Assembly: GCA_902593675.1 (NCBI GenBank)
Contig: CACJJI010000001.1
Location: 320,957-384,956, forward strand
Direction of reading: 5' to 3'
Source of the DNA: an uncultured SAR86 cluster bacterium
Lineage (GTDB): Bacteria > Pseudomonadota > Gammaproteobacteria > Magnimaribacterales > D2472
Length of the DNA: 64,000 nucleotides
The notes under the pieces are model-generated. The model was not told the origin of the DNA. It made no database searches and saw nothing but the letters and a program-made list of their open reading frames with translations. Below, one piece after another: positions 16,973-24,804 of this stretch. Positions within the stretch are counted from its first letter, which is position 1, and every line of letters begins with the position of its first letter. Made by a program: the position numbers and the translations under genes.

Positions 16973-19159
16973 TTAGAATTTATAGTACAAATCCATTCCT
17001 ATAGTTCTTGGATGACCATAAAAATCTAAGGTTAGTTGCCCAAAACCAGGTCCAAAAGGAATCATATTTACTACATAAGACGCATCGTTAAGGTTTTTAA
17101 TCCAGAATGTTAAATCCAGATTATCCATTGGACTAGTCATCAATCTAAAGTCAGTAATATTCCTAGCCTCAACATGAGTTAAAGCAGATCTAGGATCTTT
17201 ACTGCTATATGGGAAAGCATTATGTTCACCCACTCTAGAATGATCTAATCGAATACGATAATTCCCAAAATCTTTTTCCAATGAAGCATAAATCATAGAC
17301 TCTGGTGCATAGGGGAATAACTCTGGAGCAAACCCATCAGGAGCCATAACTGATTCAGTATACTCACTATCTAAGCTTCCATAATTTAAGCTGAATTGAG
17401 TTGTATCATTAAGTAATGCTACTGCCTCAAGCTCAAAACCAGATTGCTCTGCAGAATTGTTAAGAACTACAGATGCAGCAGCTTGTTCTGCTGTAAAATA
17501 TGCAACTTGCATATCTTCATGCTCATTATCAAAAAAAGCAGCATTGATTGAAACTCTGTTATCCATGTATCGCCCTTTTAAACCAAACTCAACTGATTCA
17601 ATAAGCTCAGGACCATACCCTGCTCCTGCTTGTGCTGGATTAGAGGCTTCAGTGTTATAACCTCCAGCTTTAAATCCATCTGCAGCTTTGGCATATATAT
17701 TTGTTGTGTCGCTTAGCTGATGAGAAATAATAAAGGTATTACTGGTATTACTGTCACTTCTTTGTTGATCAACAGTCCAAAAACCTGAATATGAAGCATA
17801 ACCTTTTTTATCTTCTTCGGTTCTTCTTGATCCAACAGTGATATCAGTCCTATCGCCAATATCAAAAGTTACCTGAGCATATAAAGCACTCGCATCGCCA
17901 CCACCAGAATATTTTTGATCAATAGCGAAACCCCCTAAGAATCCTGATTGCGGGTTATCTGTAAATGCATCATCGTCAAACGAATAATATCCAGCAACAT
18001 AGCTCATAAAATCATTTGAACCAGTTAGTTGTAATTCAAGTGTTTTAGAGGAATAAGAGGTATGTCTTGCGGTATGGAAAATATAATGAGGTGTTCCATC
18101 CATATCTAATTGATCATCCCAGTCAAGTTTTCGATCAGCTAAAGTGAGCTTTAATTCGCCAAGAGCTGTTTGACGGGTGATTATTAAATTTACACCTTCA
18201 ACTACTGAAGTCTCATACATCTCATTGTCAAGTGACGTATATCTATCTCTACCTAAACGATCATAAAGCTGGACAGGGGCTACCCATAAACCGCCTGTGG
18301 CTGGAGATGGTCCAAACCCAAGAGCTGGGGCCCACCAATCAGCCATATTTCCAAGCTGAGGATGAGGAGGAGTATTATCTTGATCTGTCCAATCAAAAGA
18401 CAGATCTACCTGAGTATTCTCGCCAGCATAATAGAGCGAAAATTTAAAACCTTTTGAATCAATAACATCTAACTCTTTAGTTGGCGGATTGATGTTATTT
18501 GGAATCACGCCAGGTTGAGTTGCAGGTTGGTATGGTCCTGGATTGTTTTTTACGAAACCATCTCTAGATTTATTGTGTAGAACAACTTTGGCAAAAATAT
18601 CTTGCCCGATTTCATAATCTGCAATTAATCGACCCTGCTTGAGGCCATAGTTACCAATTGTAACTGCGCCTGAAACACCAGCACCTGAAGGTTTTTTACT
18701 TATAAAGTTTACCGCTCCAGCAAGAGTATTTCTTCCATAAAGTGTTCCTTGAGGTCCTCTTAAAATCTCAACTCTCTCTAGGTCAACGAGATCCCATATT
18801 CCACCTTGAGTTTTACCCATATAAACTCCATCAACATAAGTACCAACTGAAGGCTCCCATGTAATAGCTGGGTTCATGGCTACACCACCACGGATCGCCA
18901 AAGAGGCTCCCGTATTGTTAGCAGGTGCCGGTAATAACATCACATTCGGTGCAATTCCTTGCAAATCAACAACATTTTTAATGTTTAAATCTTGAATTGT
19001 TGCCTCAGTTACCGCTGTAACGGCAATAGGTGTATCTTGAAGTGATTTCTCAGTTTTTTGAGCAGTAACAACTACCTCTTCGAGCACAGCATCAGCAACT
19101 GAAAAGACTGAAAAACATGCCAATGGAAGAGCAAAAAATGTAAATTTTAGATTATTCAT
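16973..19159 (-). CDS. TonB-dependent receptor
   Basis: Outer-membrane active-transport receptor, about 728 residues. It has a Sec signal peptide (MNNLKFTFFALPLACFSVFSVADA), a TonB-box region LEEVVVTAQKTEKSLQDTPIAVT, and a plug domain with the RVEILRGPQGTLYGRNTLAGAVNF signature. A 22-strand barrel follows, ending in the C-terminal aromatic LYYKF. The class resembles FecA/FyuA-like receptors widespread in marine gammaproteobacteria. I moved the start from 19171 to the ATG at 19159 because GGGGGAT sits four bases upstream. The ligand is unknown; neighbours hint at aromatic or steroid-like compounds but do not prove it. Confidence 0.93.
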   Translation of the reverse strand: MNNLKFTFFALPLACFSVFSVADAVLEEVVVTAQKTEKSLQDTPIAVTAVTEATIQDLNIKNVVDLQGIAPNVMLLPAPANNTGASLAIRGGVAMNPAITWEPSVGTYVDGVYMGKTQGGIWDLVDLERVEILRGPQGTLYGRNTLAGAVNFISKKPSGAGVSGAVTIGNYGLKQGRLIADYEIGQDIFAKVVLHNKSRDGFVKNNPGPYQPATQPGVIPNNINPPTKELDVIDSKGFKFSLYYAGENTQVDLSFDWTDQDNTPPHPQLGNMADWWAPALGFGPSPATGGLWVAPVQLYDRLGRDRYTSLDNEMYETSVVEGVNLIITRQTALGELKLTLADRKLDWDDQLDMDGTPHYIFHTARHTSYSSKTLELQLTGSNDFMSYVAGYYSFDDDAFTDNPQSGFLGGFAIDQKYSGGGDASALYAQVTFDIGDRTDITVGSRRTEEDKKGYASYSGFWTVDQQRSDSNTSNTFIISHQLSDTTNIYAKAADGFKAGGYNTEASNPAQAGAGYGPELIESVEFGLKGRYMDNRVSINAAFFDNEHEDMQVAYFTAEQAAASVVLNNSAEQSGFELEAVALLNDTTQFSLNYGSLDSEYTESVMAPDGFAPELFPYAPESMIYASLEKDFGNYRIRLDHSRVGEHNAFPYSSKDPRSALTHVEARNITDFRLMTSPMDNLDLTFWIKNLNDASYVVNMIPFGPGFGQLTLDFYGHPRTIGMDLYYKF

Positions 19160-19248
19160 AGTATCCCCCATACGTAAATGAATGTTTCTAATATACAGTT
19201 AATCAGAATTTATGAGCATATGTCTAGTTTTTTTACAAAAAAATATAC

Positions 19249-19482
19249 CTAGACCTTCTCAATTCTTATAATTCCAAAGCGTGGCGAAGAAAATTCTATA
19301 TTTGATTTCTGGAGAATATTAGATGCTATTTCTATCATTTTATTACTATTTCCGCAGATAATTATTAAAGGCAGTTGATCTTGATATTGATAGACAAAAT
19401 CTAGCACTTCATTACTTGCATCTTGGTGCTTTACTCCATGCAAATCTAAATGAGTTATACCTCGTTCAAGAAAGGTCTTCAT
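19249..19482 (-). CDS. Small Smr-domain protein
   Basis: A 77-residue protein consisting essentially of an Smr domain: LDLHG near residue 12, then a helix, a central strand LPLIIICGNSNKM equivalent to the family GxG/N loop, and a C-terminal FGIIRIEKV strand. Smr domains bind or cleave nucleic acids, but small stand-alone versions are poorly characterised. It follows the P450 gene by 22 bp and is probably the last gene of that operon. Its relation to the oxidative enzymes is unclear. Confidence 0.7.
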   Translation of the reverse strand: MKTFLERGITHLDLHGVKHQDASNEVLDFVYQYQDQLPLIIICGNSNKMIEIASNILQKSNIEFSSPRFGIIRIEKV

Positions 19483-19504
19483 TGGATCAATGCAGTGATT
19501 TTGT

Positions 19505-20731
19505 TTAATTTAGATTGGTTTGCACGGTCATAACATCCATTCTTCTTGCATTATGATGATCATAATCATAGATAATCTCATTGCCCAAACTAAGATTTGG
19601 AAACCGTTTGAATAATTCTTTCAACATTACTTCTGTTTGAGATCTAACTAATGTGACACCTATACAATAATGAGGACCCTGCCCAAAAGAAATGCTCTTA
19701 TCATGATCTCTCCTGATATCAAATTTTCTTGGATTTTCATATATCTTTGGATCCATGCCTGCAGTGCTTGTAATAAGTTGAACCATTTGCCCTTTTTTAA
19801 TTTCATGACCATTGAGTTCTATATCTTCAGAAGCATATCTAGCTAAACCTGTCTTACCTGATGATTCATATCTCAGTGTTTCTGAGATGGCTCCTTGAAC
19901 GAGGCTTTCATCATTTTTTAACTCATCTAGCTGATCAGGATGCTGTAATAAAGTTTTTATCAAATAGCTATGAAGGTCAACAGCTGTATCTGAGCCTGCT
20001 CCCAAAACTGCTCCAACAAGAGCACACATCTCTAAATTTGATAGCTTTGAACCTTGATCCTCTGCCAGAATCAAAGTTGAAAGAAAATCATCGCCAGGAT
20101 TCTTTCTTCTTTCATCAATTAATTCATTGAGAAGGATTAGCCCCTCTGGAACTCCCTTGATTGCGTCCTTTCTTTCCTCTGGAGTTAGCATTGGGTTTAT
20201 CCCTCTTACCACCCCATATGCTAAAGAATCAAAAATAGGGAATTTATCTCTTGGGATTCCTACTAAACTTGCTATGGCTTGGGTTGGAATAATTTCAGCA
20301 ATTTCTGCAGCAAAATTAAAGGAATCTGGGGTCCCAATTTCGTTAAATCTTTCTTCAACCAAGATAGTAAATCTCTCTTTCATTTGCTGCATAATTCGTG
20401 GAGAAAATGCAGGTAATGCTAATTTTCTTAATCTCAAATGATTTTTTCGATCTAAGAAAAAAAGATTATTGTTCATTAGTTTTTCAAAAGGGTCCATATC
20501 TTTAATTGCTTTTTTCTCTGGAGCGAATTCCCACAAATTAAAATCTGTTGATAGTCTGGGATCCAATAAACATTTGATAATATTTTCATGTCCTGTAACT
20601 AACCATGCCTGCCATTGATCAAATCTAGAAATTGGAAATTCAGAGCTTAATTTTTCTAGAGTTGGGATAGGATCATGAATAAAATCCTTGGATGAAGGAT
20701 TAAAAAAATGATCAACAGTTTGAACGCTCAT
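19505..20731 (-). CDS. Cytochrome P450
   Basis: Bacterial class I soluble P450 of 408 residues without a membrane anchor. The I-helix oxygen-binding motif is AGSDT (245-249), the K-helix ExxR is ETLR (284-287), and the heme loop FGQGPHYCIG holds the Cys ligand C356. It therefore hydroxylates or otherwise oxidises a substrate using a ferredoxin and reductase not found in the window. It lies 12 bp downstream of an SDR and belongs to an ADC-like/SDR/P450/Smr operon. The subfamily cannot be assigned by eye; terpenoid or steroid-like substrates are inferred from the neighbourhood. Confidence 0.95.
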   Translation of the reverse strand: MSVQTVDHFFNPSSKDFIHDPIPTLEKLSSEFPISRFDQWQAWLVTGHENIIKCLLDPRLSTDFNLWEFAPEKKAIKDMDPFEKLMNNNLFFLDRKNHLRLRKLALPAFSPRIMQQMKERFTILVEERFNEIGTPDSFNFAAEIAEIIPTQAIASLVGIPRDKFPIFDSLAYGVVRGINPMLTPEERKDAIKGVPEGLILLNELIDERRKNPGDDFLSTLILAEDQGSKLSNLEMCALVGAVLGAGSDTAVDLHSYLIKTLLQHPDQLDELKNDESLVQGAISETLRYESSGKTGLARYASEDIELNGHEIKKGQMVQLITSTAGMDPKIYENPRKFDIRRDHDKSISFGQGPHYCIGVTLVRSQTEVMLKELFKRFPNLSLGNEIIYDYDHHNARRMDVMTVQTNLN

Positions 20732-20743
20732 AATTAAATTTTT

Positions 20744-21622
20744 TTAGAAAATGTTGGGGTTGGGTAGATCCCCTCTTGAGATAATAGAATCAACACGATC
20801 CTTAAATGCTTGTTCACTTTTTTCATTTACAGGATTAATCCAATACTTTCCTTCTAGAATTTGAGACAGGCAGAATGAAGCAACCTCTTCTGGCTCAGTT
20901 GTCTCCATTTCAATTCCCATTGAGCTCATCATTTCTAGCATATCTTCCACGGAGGAGATTGGATGTTCTGGAGCATTTGGGTCTCTTGCAAGTTCTTCAG
21001 GGCGGTTCCTTTCAGCTGAAAATAGCTTGGTTCTAACTGTGTGTGGGCCTGGAAAAAGAATTGAAACCTTAACATTTGCATCAGCCTGCTCAAGTTGAAG
21101 TTTCAATACCTCCGAAATACTAGAGACTGAAGCTTTGGATGATGTGTATATAGGTGTAGAAGGTAAATTAATAAATGCGCCATTACCTGAACACGTGTTA
21201 ATAACTCTGGACTCTTCCCCATGAGCTAACATCCTAGGGACAAACGCTTGAATGCCATGTAGTACCCCCATAACATTTACACCATAAGCCCATTCCCAAT
21301 CATTTGGTTTTGTCTCCCAAATTGGAAGCAACTCTGCAGGGGCAACTCCAGCATTGTTAAAAAGTAAATGTACTGGCCCATGTTCCGAATCACACCAGCC
21401 TGCAAGGTCTTTCATAGACTCGATGTTTGAAACATCTGCAACCTTAGAGCAAACATCAAGCGATTTATTTGCAAGTAAGGCTGTTGAGCTTTCAAGACTT
21501 TCTTTTTCCACATCAGTAAGAATTACCTTTGCGCCCTCTTTTGCTAAAGCTTCGCCAATTGCAAACCCAACACCAGATGCGCCTCCAGTAACGACAGCCA
21601 ATTTGCCATTAAAATCTTTCAT
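20744..21622 (-). CDS. Short-chain dehydrogenase/reductase
   Basis: Classical SDR of 292 residues with TGGASGVG cofactor motif, LTDVE (Asp after strand 2, suggesting NAD+ preference), NNAGVAP, and the catalytic Ser and YTSSK. The extended C-terminus (EEVASFCLSQILEGKYWINP) is typical of SDRs acting on bulky alcohols. It lies between the acetoacetate-decarboxylase-like gene (9-bp gap) and the P450 (12-bp gap), so it may oxidise the alcohol produced by the P450 (inference). Confidence 0.9.
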   Translation of the reverse strand: MKDFNGKLAVVTGGASGVGFAIGEALAKEGAKVILTDVEKESLESSTALLANKSLDVCSKVADVSNIESMKDLAGWCDSEHGPVHLLFNNAGVAPAELLPIWETKPNDWEWAYGVNVMGVLHGIQAFVPRMLAHGEESRVINTCSGNGAFINLPSTPIYTSSKASVSSISEVLKLQLEQADANVKVSILFPGPHTVRTKLFSAERNRPEELARDPNAPEHPISSVEDMLEMMSSMGIEMETTEPEEVASFCLSQILEGKYWINPVNEKSEQAFKDRVDSIISRGDLPNPNIF

Positions 21623-21631
21623 ATTTAATCC

Positions 21632-22399
21632 TTAGGCAGAGTCATACCTAGAATGCATAAAGGGTACATATGACATCGCATCTACCTCTTCCATGACTGA
21701 TGCATTGGAAGATGAGGTGCCTTCCTCCCAAACTAAAGAAACCATTTCTTTAACTGGTAAATCAACAACAGGATCAACCGGTGATTCTCTAAGTATAATC
21801 TCCCCATCAAGCTTTGTATGAACAGATTGAGTTCTGTGCATATTAATTTTTACAAGTAATGGATTTTGATCAACTGCTTTGTGCTGCTCGCACGAGGGGA
21901 ATACCTTAAAACAGTATACGTCGTCTGTAAAAGAAGATGTCTCTAGTGAATCGGTAGTTTTGCCTTTTAATTCTATATATGTAATGCCATGCCTGGTTAC
22001 CGTTGCAACACAATTATCACCATCTTTTGATGCTGTAACATCTGCTATTTTCTTTGGCTCCCCATATGTTTCTCTTCCTCCAACAACAACTCCTTCAGTT
22101 TCCATAGGCATAGTAATTTCATAAATACCCTCTTTTCCTTTATACATGCAGTTAACGCCAAAGGTTGCAGCTCCAAAATCCATTCCACCATTCAAATCAA
22201 CAAAAACCCTAGAAATTACTATTCTTACCATAGGATCAGCATGAGCCTCTAATGGCGCTGGAATTAATTGCTCTATAAGGCCGGGTTCAGTTTTGTACCA
22301 AGCTTTTATGGCATGCATATTTGCATCAAAAAATTCTAAGTTATTTTCTGCAGCCTCAATTAGCTGCTCAGGTGTTTTAACAAATCTAAGCTGTGTCAT
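21632..22399 (-). CDS. Acetoacetate decarboxylase family protein
   Basis: A 255-residue protein with the acetoacetate-decarboxylase-like fold. The block VVVGGRETYGEPKKIADV matches the family region containing the adjacent lysines, one of which forms the Schiff base in true ADC. ADC-fold proteins also act as aldolase-dehydratases, so the reaction is uncertain. The ribosome site GGGAGAG is well placed before the ATG. It is the first gene of the operon with the SDR and P450, divergent from the second Rieske oxygenase across 208 bp. A role in processing a keto-acid or ring-cleavage product is inferred. Confidence 0.82.
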   Translation of the reverse strand: MTQLRFVKTPEQLIEAAENNLEFFDANMHAIKAWYKTEPGLIEQLIPAPLEAHADPMVRIVISRVFVDLNGGMDFGAATFGVNCMYKGKEGIYEITMPMETEGVVVGGRETYGEPKKIADVTASKDGDNCVATVTRHGITYIELKGKTTDSLETSSFTDDVYCFKVFPSCEQHKAVDQNPLLVKINMHRTQSVHTKLDGEIILRESPVDPVVDLPVKEMVSLVWEEGTSSSNASVMEEVDAMSYVPFMHSRYDSA

Positions 22400-22543
22400 A
22401 ATTTTTTCTCTCCCTGTATTTGCCTAATCATACATTTTCTAAATTATATTTAACAATAATATAACTCGTAATTTAACATGATGCATTTATGAAAAAATGT
22501 GTTGATTCAAATAATTAATAATGAAATCATGATAAATATGTAT

Positions 22544-22572
22544 TTTCAAAAATAGCTTCAAACCAATATAAT
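22544..22572 (+). promoter_or_regulatory. Candidate promoter for the second Rieske oxygenase gene
   Basis: TATAAT at 22567-22572 with a weak TTTCAA hexamer 17 bp upstream. It is about 35 bp before the ATG of the Rieske gene. The 208-bp divergent region is strongly AT-rich, so the -10 match alone is modest evidence. Confidence 0.4.
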
Positions 22573-22607
22573 TTGATTTGAGCTGTTAACAAAGCAAGGA
22601 AGTAAAA

Positions 22608-23609
22608 ATGCCAAAACAAGAATTTCCATTTCCAATGCCAAACGGGTGGTTTTGCGTAACCAGAAGCCATGAGCTAAAAGCCGGAGAAGTGCAATCTTTA
22701 AAATTTTGTGAAAAAGAGGTAGTTGCTTTTAGAACTGAAAGTGGTGCTCCAACTGTACTAGATGCATTTTGCCCTCACTTGGGAGCTCATTTAGGTGAAG
22801 GAGGTTGTGTGCGTGGTGAAACCATAGAATGCCCTTTTCATGCATGGCGGTGGAATGCAGACGGAACGTGTGCTGAGATTCCATATGCTAAAAATTTTCC
22901 TCCAAAAGCCAAGGAAACAAGAATCTTTAATTATCCAGTCGTAGAGGTGAATGGATTTATTTGGGCTTGGCATCATCTTCACAAAGAAGAGCCAACTTGG
23001 GAAGTTCCTGTAATAGAGGGTTTTAATGGCGATGACGAGAAATGGGGAAAAGTATATCACTACGATTACAACATCAATACTGTCTTACAAGAAATAGCTG
23101 AGAATGATGTTGATCAAGCTCACTTCCCAAAAGTTCATGGATCTCCCAGTCTGCCAGAAACTGAAGCAATTACGGAAGGAATATACAAAAAGACAATTGC
23201 TGAAACATTAATGGATCCGAGTAATGATAGTGTTTCTGAAGAGTTTAAAGTAAAAGATCATGGGATGTTTACCACTACTTTCACAAGAGAGTCTTGGGGC
23301 CTAGGAACAGTTGGATTGCGAATGGTTAATTTGCCACCAAGCGGAGGAGAATTCATCATGGTTAACGCCTCGTGTCCAGTTGATAATTCCAATTCTATCT
23401 TACGCTGGTCAATGAGAGTCTCTAAAGATATTGAAGATGAGCTTGGAATGGCGATCATTGATGGCATAGCGAATGGTGTCTTAGATGACATGCCAATTTG
23501 GGACAACAAAAGTTATGTTGCTGATCCAATTCTATGTGATGGCGATGGACCAATTAATAAATTTCGTAAATGGGTTAGTCAATTTTACTCTGAACCTATA
23601 CAAAACTGA
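22608..23609 (+). CDS. Rieske non-heme iron oxygenase
   Basis: Oxygenase alpha subunit of 333 residues, KshA/vanillate-demethylase-like. The Rieske ligands are C55/H57 (CPHLGA) and C75/H78 (CPFHAW). The mononuclear iron motif is ENDVDQAHFPKVHG (D169, H172, H177). The C-terminal half (ILCDGDGPINKFRKWVSQFY) closely parallels the end of the KshA-like protein at 6319-7365 (LLCDGDGPVHKLREWYNQFY), so the two are paralogues. AAGGAAG precedes the ATG. It is followed 3 bp later by the thymidine kinase gene. No reductase is present nearby. Confidence 0.9.
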   Translation: MPKQEFPFPMPNGWFCVTRSHELKAGEVQSLKFCEKEVVAFRTESGAPTVLDAFCPHLGAHLGEGGCVRGETIECPFHAWRWNADGTCAEIPYAKNFPPKAKETRIFNYPVVEVNGFIWAWHHLHKEEPTWEVPVIEGFNGDDEKWGKVYHYDYNINTVLQEIAENDVDQAHFPKVHGSPSLPETEAITEGIYKKTIAETLMDPSNDSVSEEFKVKDHGMFTTTFTRESWGLGTVGLRMVNLPPSGGEFIMVNASCPVDNSNSILRWSMRVSKDIEDELGMAIIDGIANGVLDDMPIWDNKSYVADPILCDGDGPINKFRKWVSQFYSEPIQN

Positions 23610-23612
23610 TCA

Positions 23613-24194
23613 TTGGCTAAAGTACATTTTTTTTACTCAACAATGAATGCAGGCAAATCGACTGCATTACTTCAATCAAACTACAACTATCATGAGCGAG
23701 GCATGGAAACCTTGCTGTTTCTTCCAAAAATTGATGCTGATAGCAATGATGGAAAGATACACTCAAGAATTGGATTGAAAAAAGATGCACATTCAGTAGA
23801 TGTAGATTTCAATTTCTTTCATTTTGTTTCTCAAGAACAAATAAAAAAAACCATTAGCTGTATTTTAATTGATGAAGTTCAATTTCTTACAAAAGAACAG
23901 GTTAGGCAAGTTTGCAAAATTAGTGATGAGTTAAATATTCCTGCGATGTGCTATGGGATTCGTACTGATTTTCAGGGCAAGCTTTTTGAAGGAAGTTCAG
24001 AATTGCTAGCTCTGGCAGATAACTTAATTGAATTAAAAACAGTATGTGATTGTGGTAGGAAAGCTATTATGGTTGTTCGGCTTGATGAAAAAGGAAAAGT
24101 TGTAACTAGCGGCGATCAGATTAAGATTGGAGGCAATGATACTTATAAGGTTTATTGTAGAAAACATTTCAGAGAGTTAACTAGGCTAATTTAA
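23613..24194 (+). CDS. tdk: Thymidine kinase
   Basis: Type II thymidine kinase of 193 residues, phosphorylating deoxythymidine in the pyrimidine salvage pathway. Its N-terminus AKVHFFYSTMNAGKSTALLQSNYNY is the family P-loop block. ILIDEVQFL is the Walker B-like segment, and CDCGRKA with YCRKH are zinc-lasso cysteines. The start is a TTG: the codon before the TCA immediately upstream is the TGA that also ends the Rieske gene, and no ATG precedes the conserved N-terminus. It converges on the NTF2-like gene with a 4-bp overlap. Confidence 0.95.
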   Translation: MAKVHFFYSTMNAGKSTALLQSNYNYHERGMETLLFLPKIDADSNDGKIHSRIGLKKDAHSVDVDFNFFHFVSQEQIKKTISCILIDEVQFLTKEQVRQVCKISDELNIPAMCYGIRTDFQGKLFEGSSELLALADNLIELKTVCDCGRKAIMVVRLDEKGKVVTSGDQIKIGGNDTYKVYCRKHFRELTRLI

Positions 24195-24736
24195 TAACGA
24201 ATACCTCTTTTAAATAACTTTAAACGTTCATAAGATGGATCTTTTTTATTTGGGCTCCCAATATCGGCCCCCTGGATCATCGAATGAGTCAAATTTACTT
24301 TTGATGGATCATTTACATAGACCCAATCAGCATCAACTGCCCTGCTAGAAAATTTCCATACAGAATTTCTTTTTTCATATTCATCGAAATATCTACCGCC
24401 AATTAAGACATCATAATTTCCTTCTTCAGTTAAAACTTGATGGAAAGCAATAATGTAGGTTTCACCTTCAGCCTTATCACCATTTAGTTTAATATTGTGA
24501 GTGGTCACATTGTGATGCAAAATGCCCATTGATTTTTGTATCTCAGGAAGAAGATCAATAAATTCCATAGCCTTGCCTTTAAAAAAAGATCCATGATCAT
24601 CATAAGCATCCTCATGGTAAAGTGAACGCATTAAATCATTGTCATGACGGTCAGCTGCTCTGCAGTATGTGCCAACTAATTCTCGGATTGATTCCTTATC
24701 AAGGATTTCTTGAATTTTACTATCTATATCACTCAT
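24191..24736 (-). CDS. SnoaL-like / NTF2-fold protein (SnoaL_4)
   Basis: A 181-residue NTF2-fold protein with the N-terminal block KESIRELVGTYCRAADRHDNDLMRSLYHEDAYDDHGSF typical of the SnoaL_4 group, which includes ring-hydroxylating-dioxygenase small subunits and dehydratases such as baiE. H and D residues in this block are candidate catalytic positions. It converges on tdk and diverges from the Old-Yellow-Enzyme-type reductase gene. The BaiE/BaiCD-like pairing is suggestive of steroid-type chemistry but not proven. Confidence 0.78.
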   Translation of the reverse strand: MSDIDSKIQEILDKESIRELVGTYCRAADRHDNDLMRSLYHEDAYDDHGSFFKGKAMEFIDLLPEIQKSMGILHHNVTTHNIKLNGDKAEGETYIIAFHQVLTEEGNYDVLIGGRYFDEYEKRNSVWKFSSRAVDADWVYVNDPSKVNLTHSMIQGADIGSPNKKDPSYERLKLFKRGIRY

Positions 24737-24804
24737 ACTAATTACCTTTAATTAAATCTTTAATTTAATATAAATGAAAACTTTTTTATATGAAAATTGA
24801 CTGA

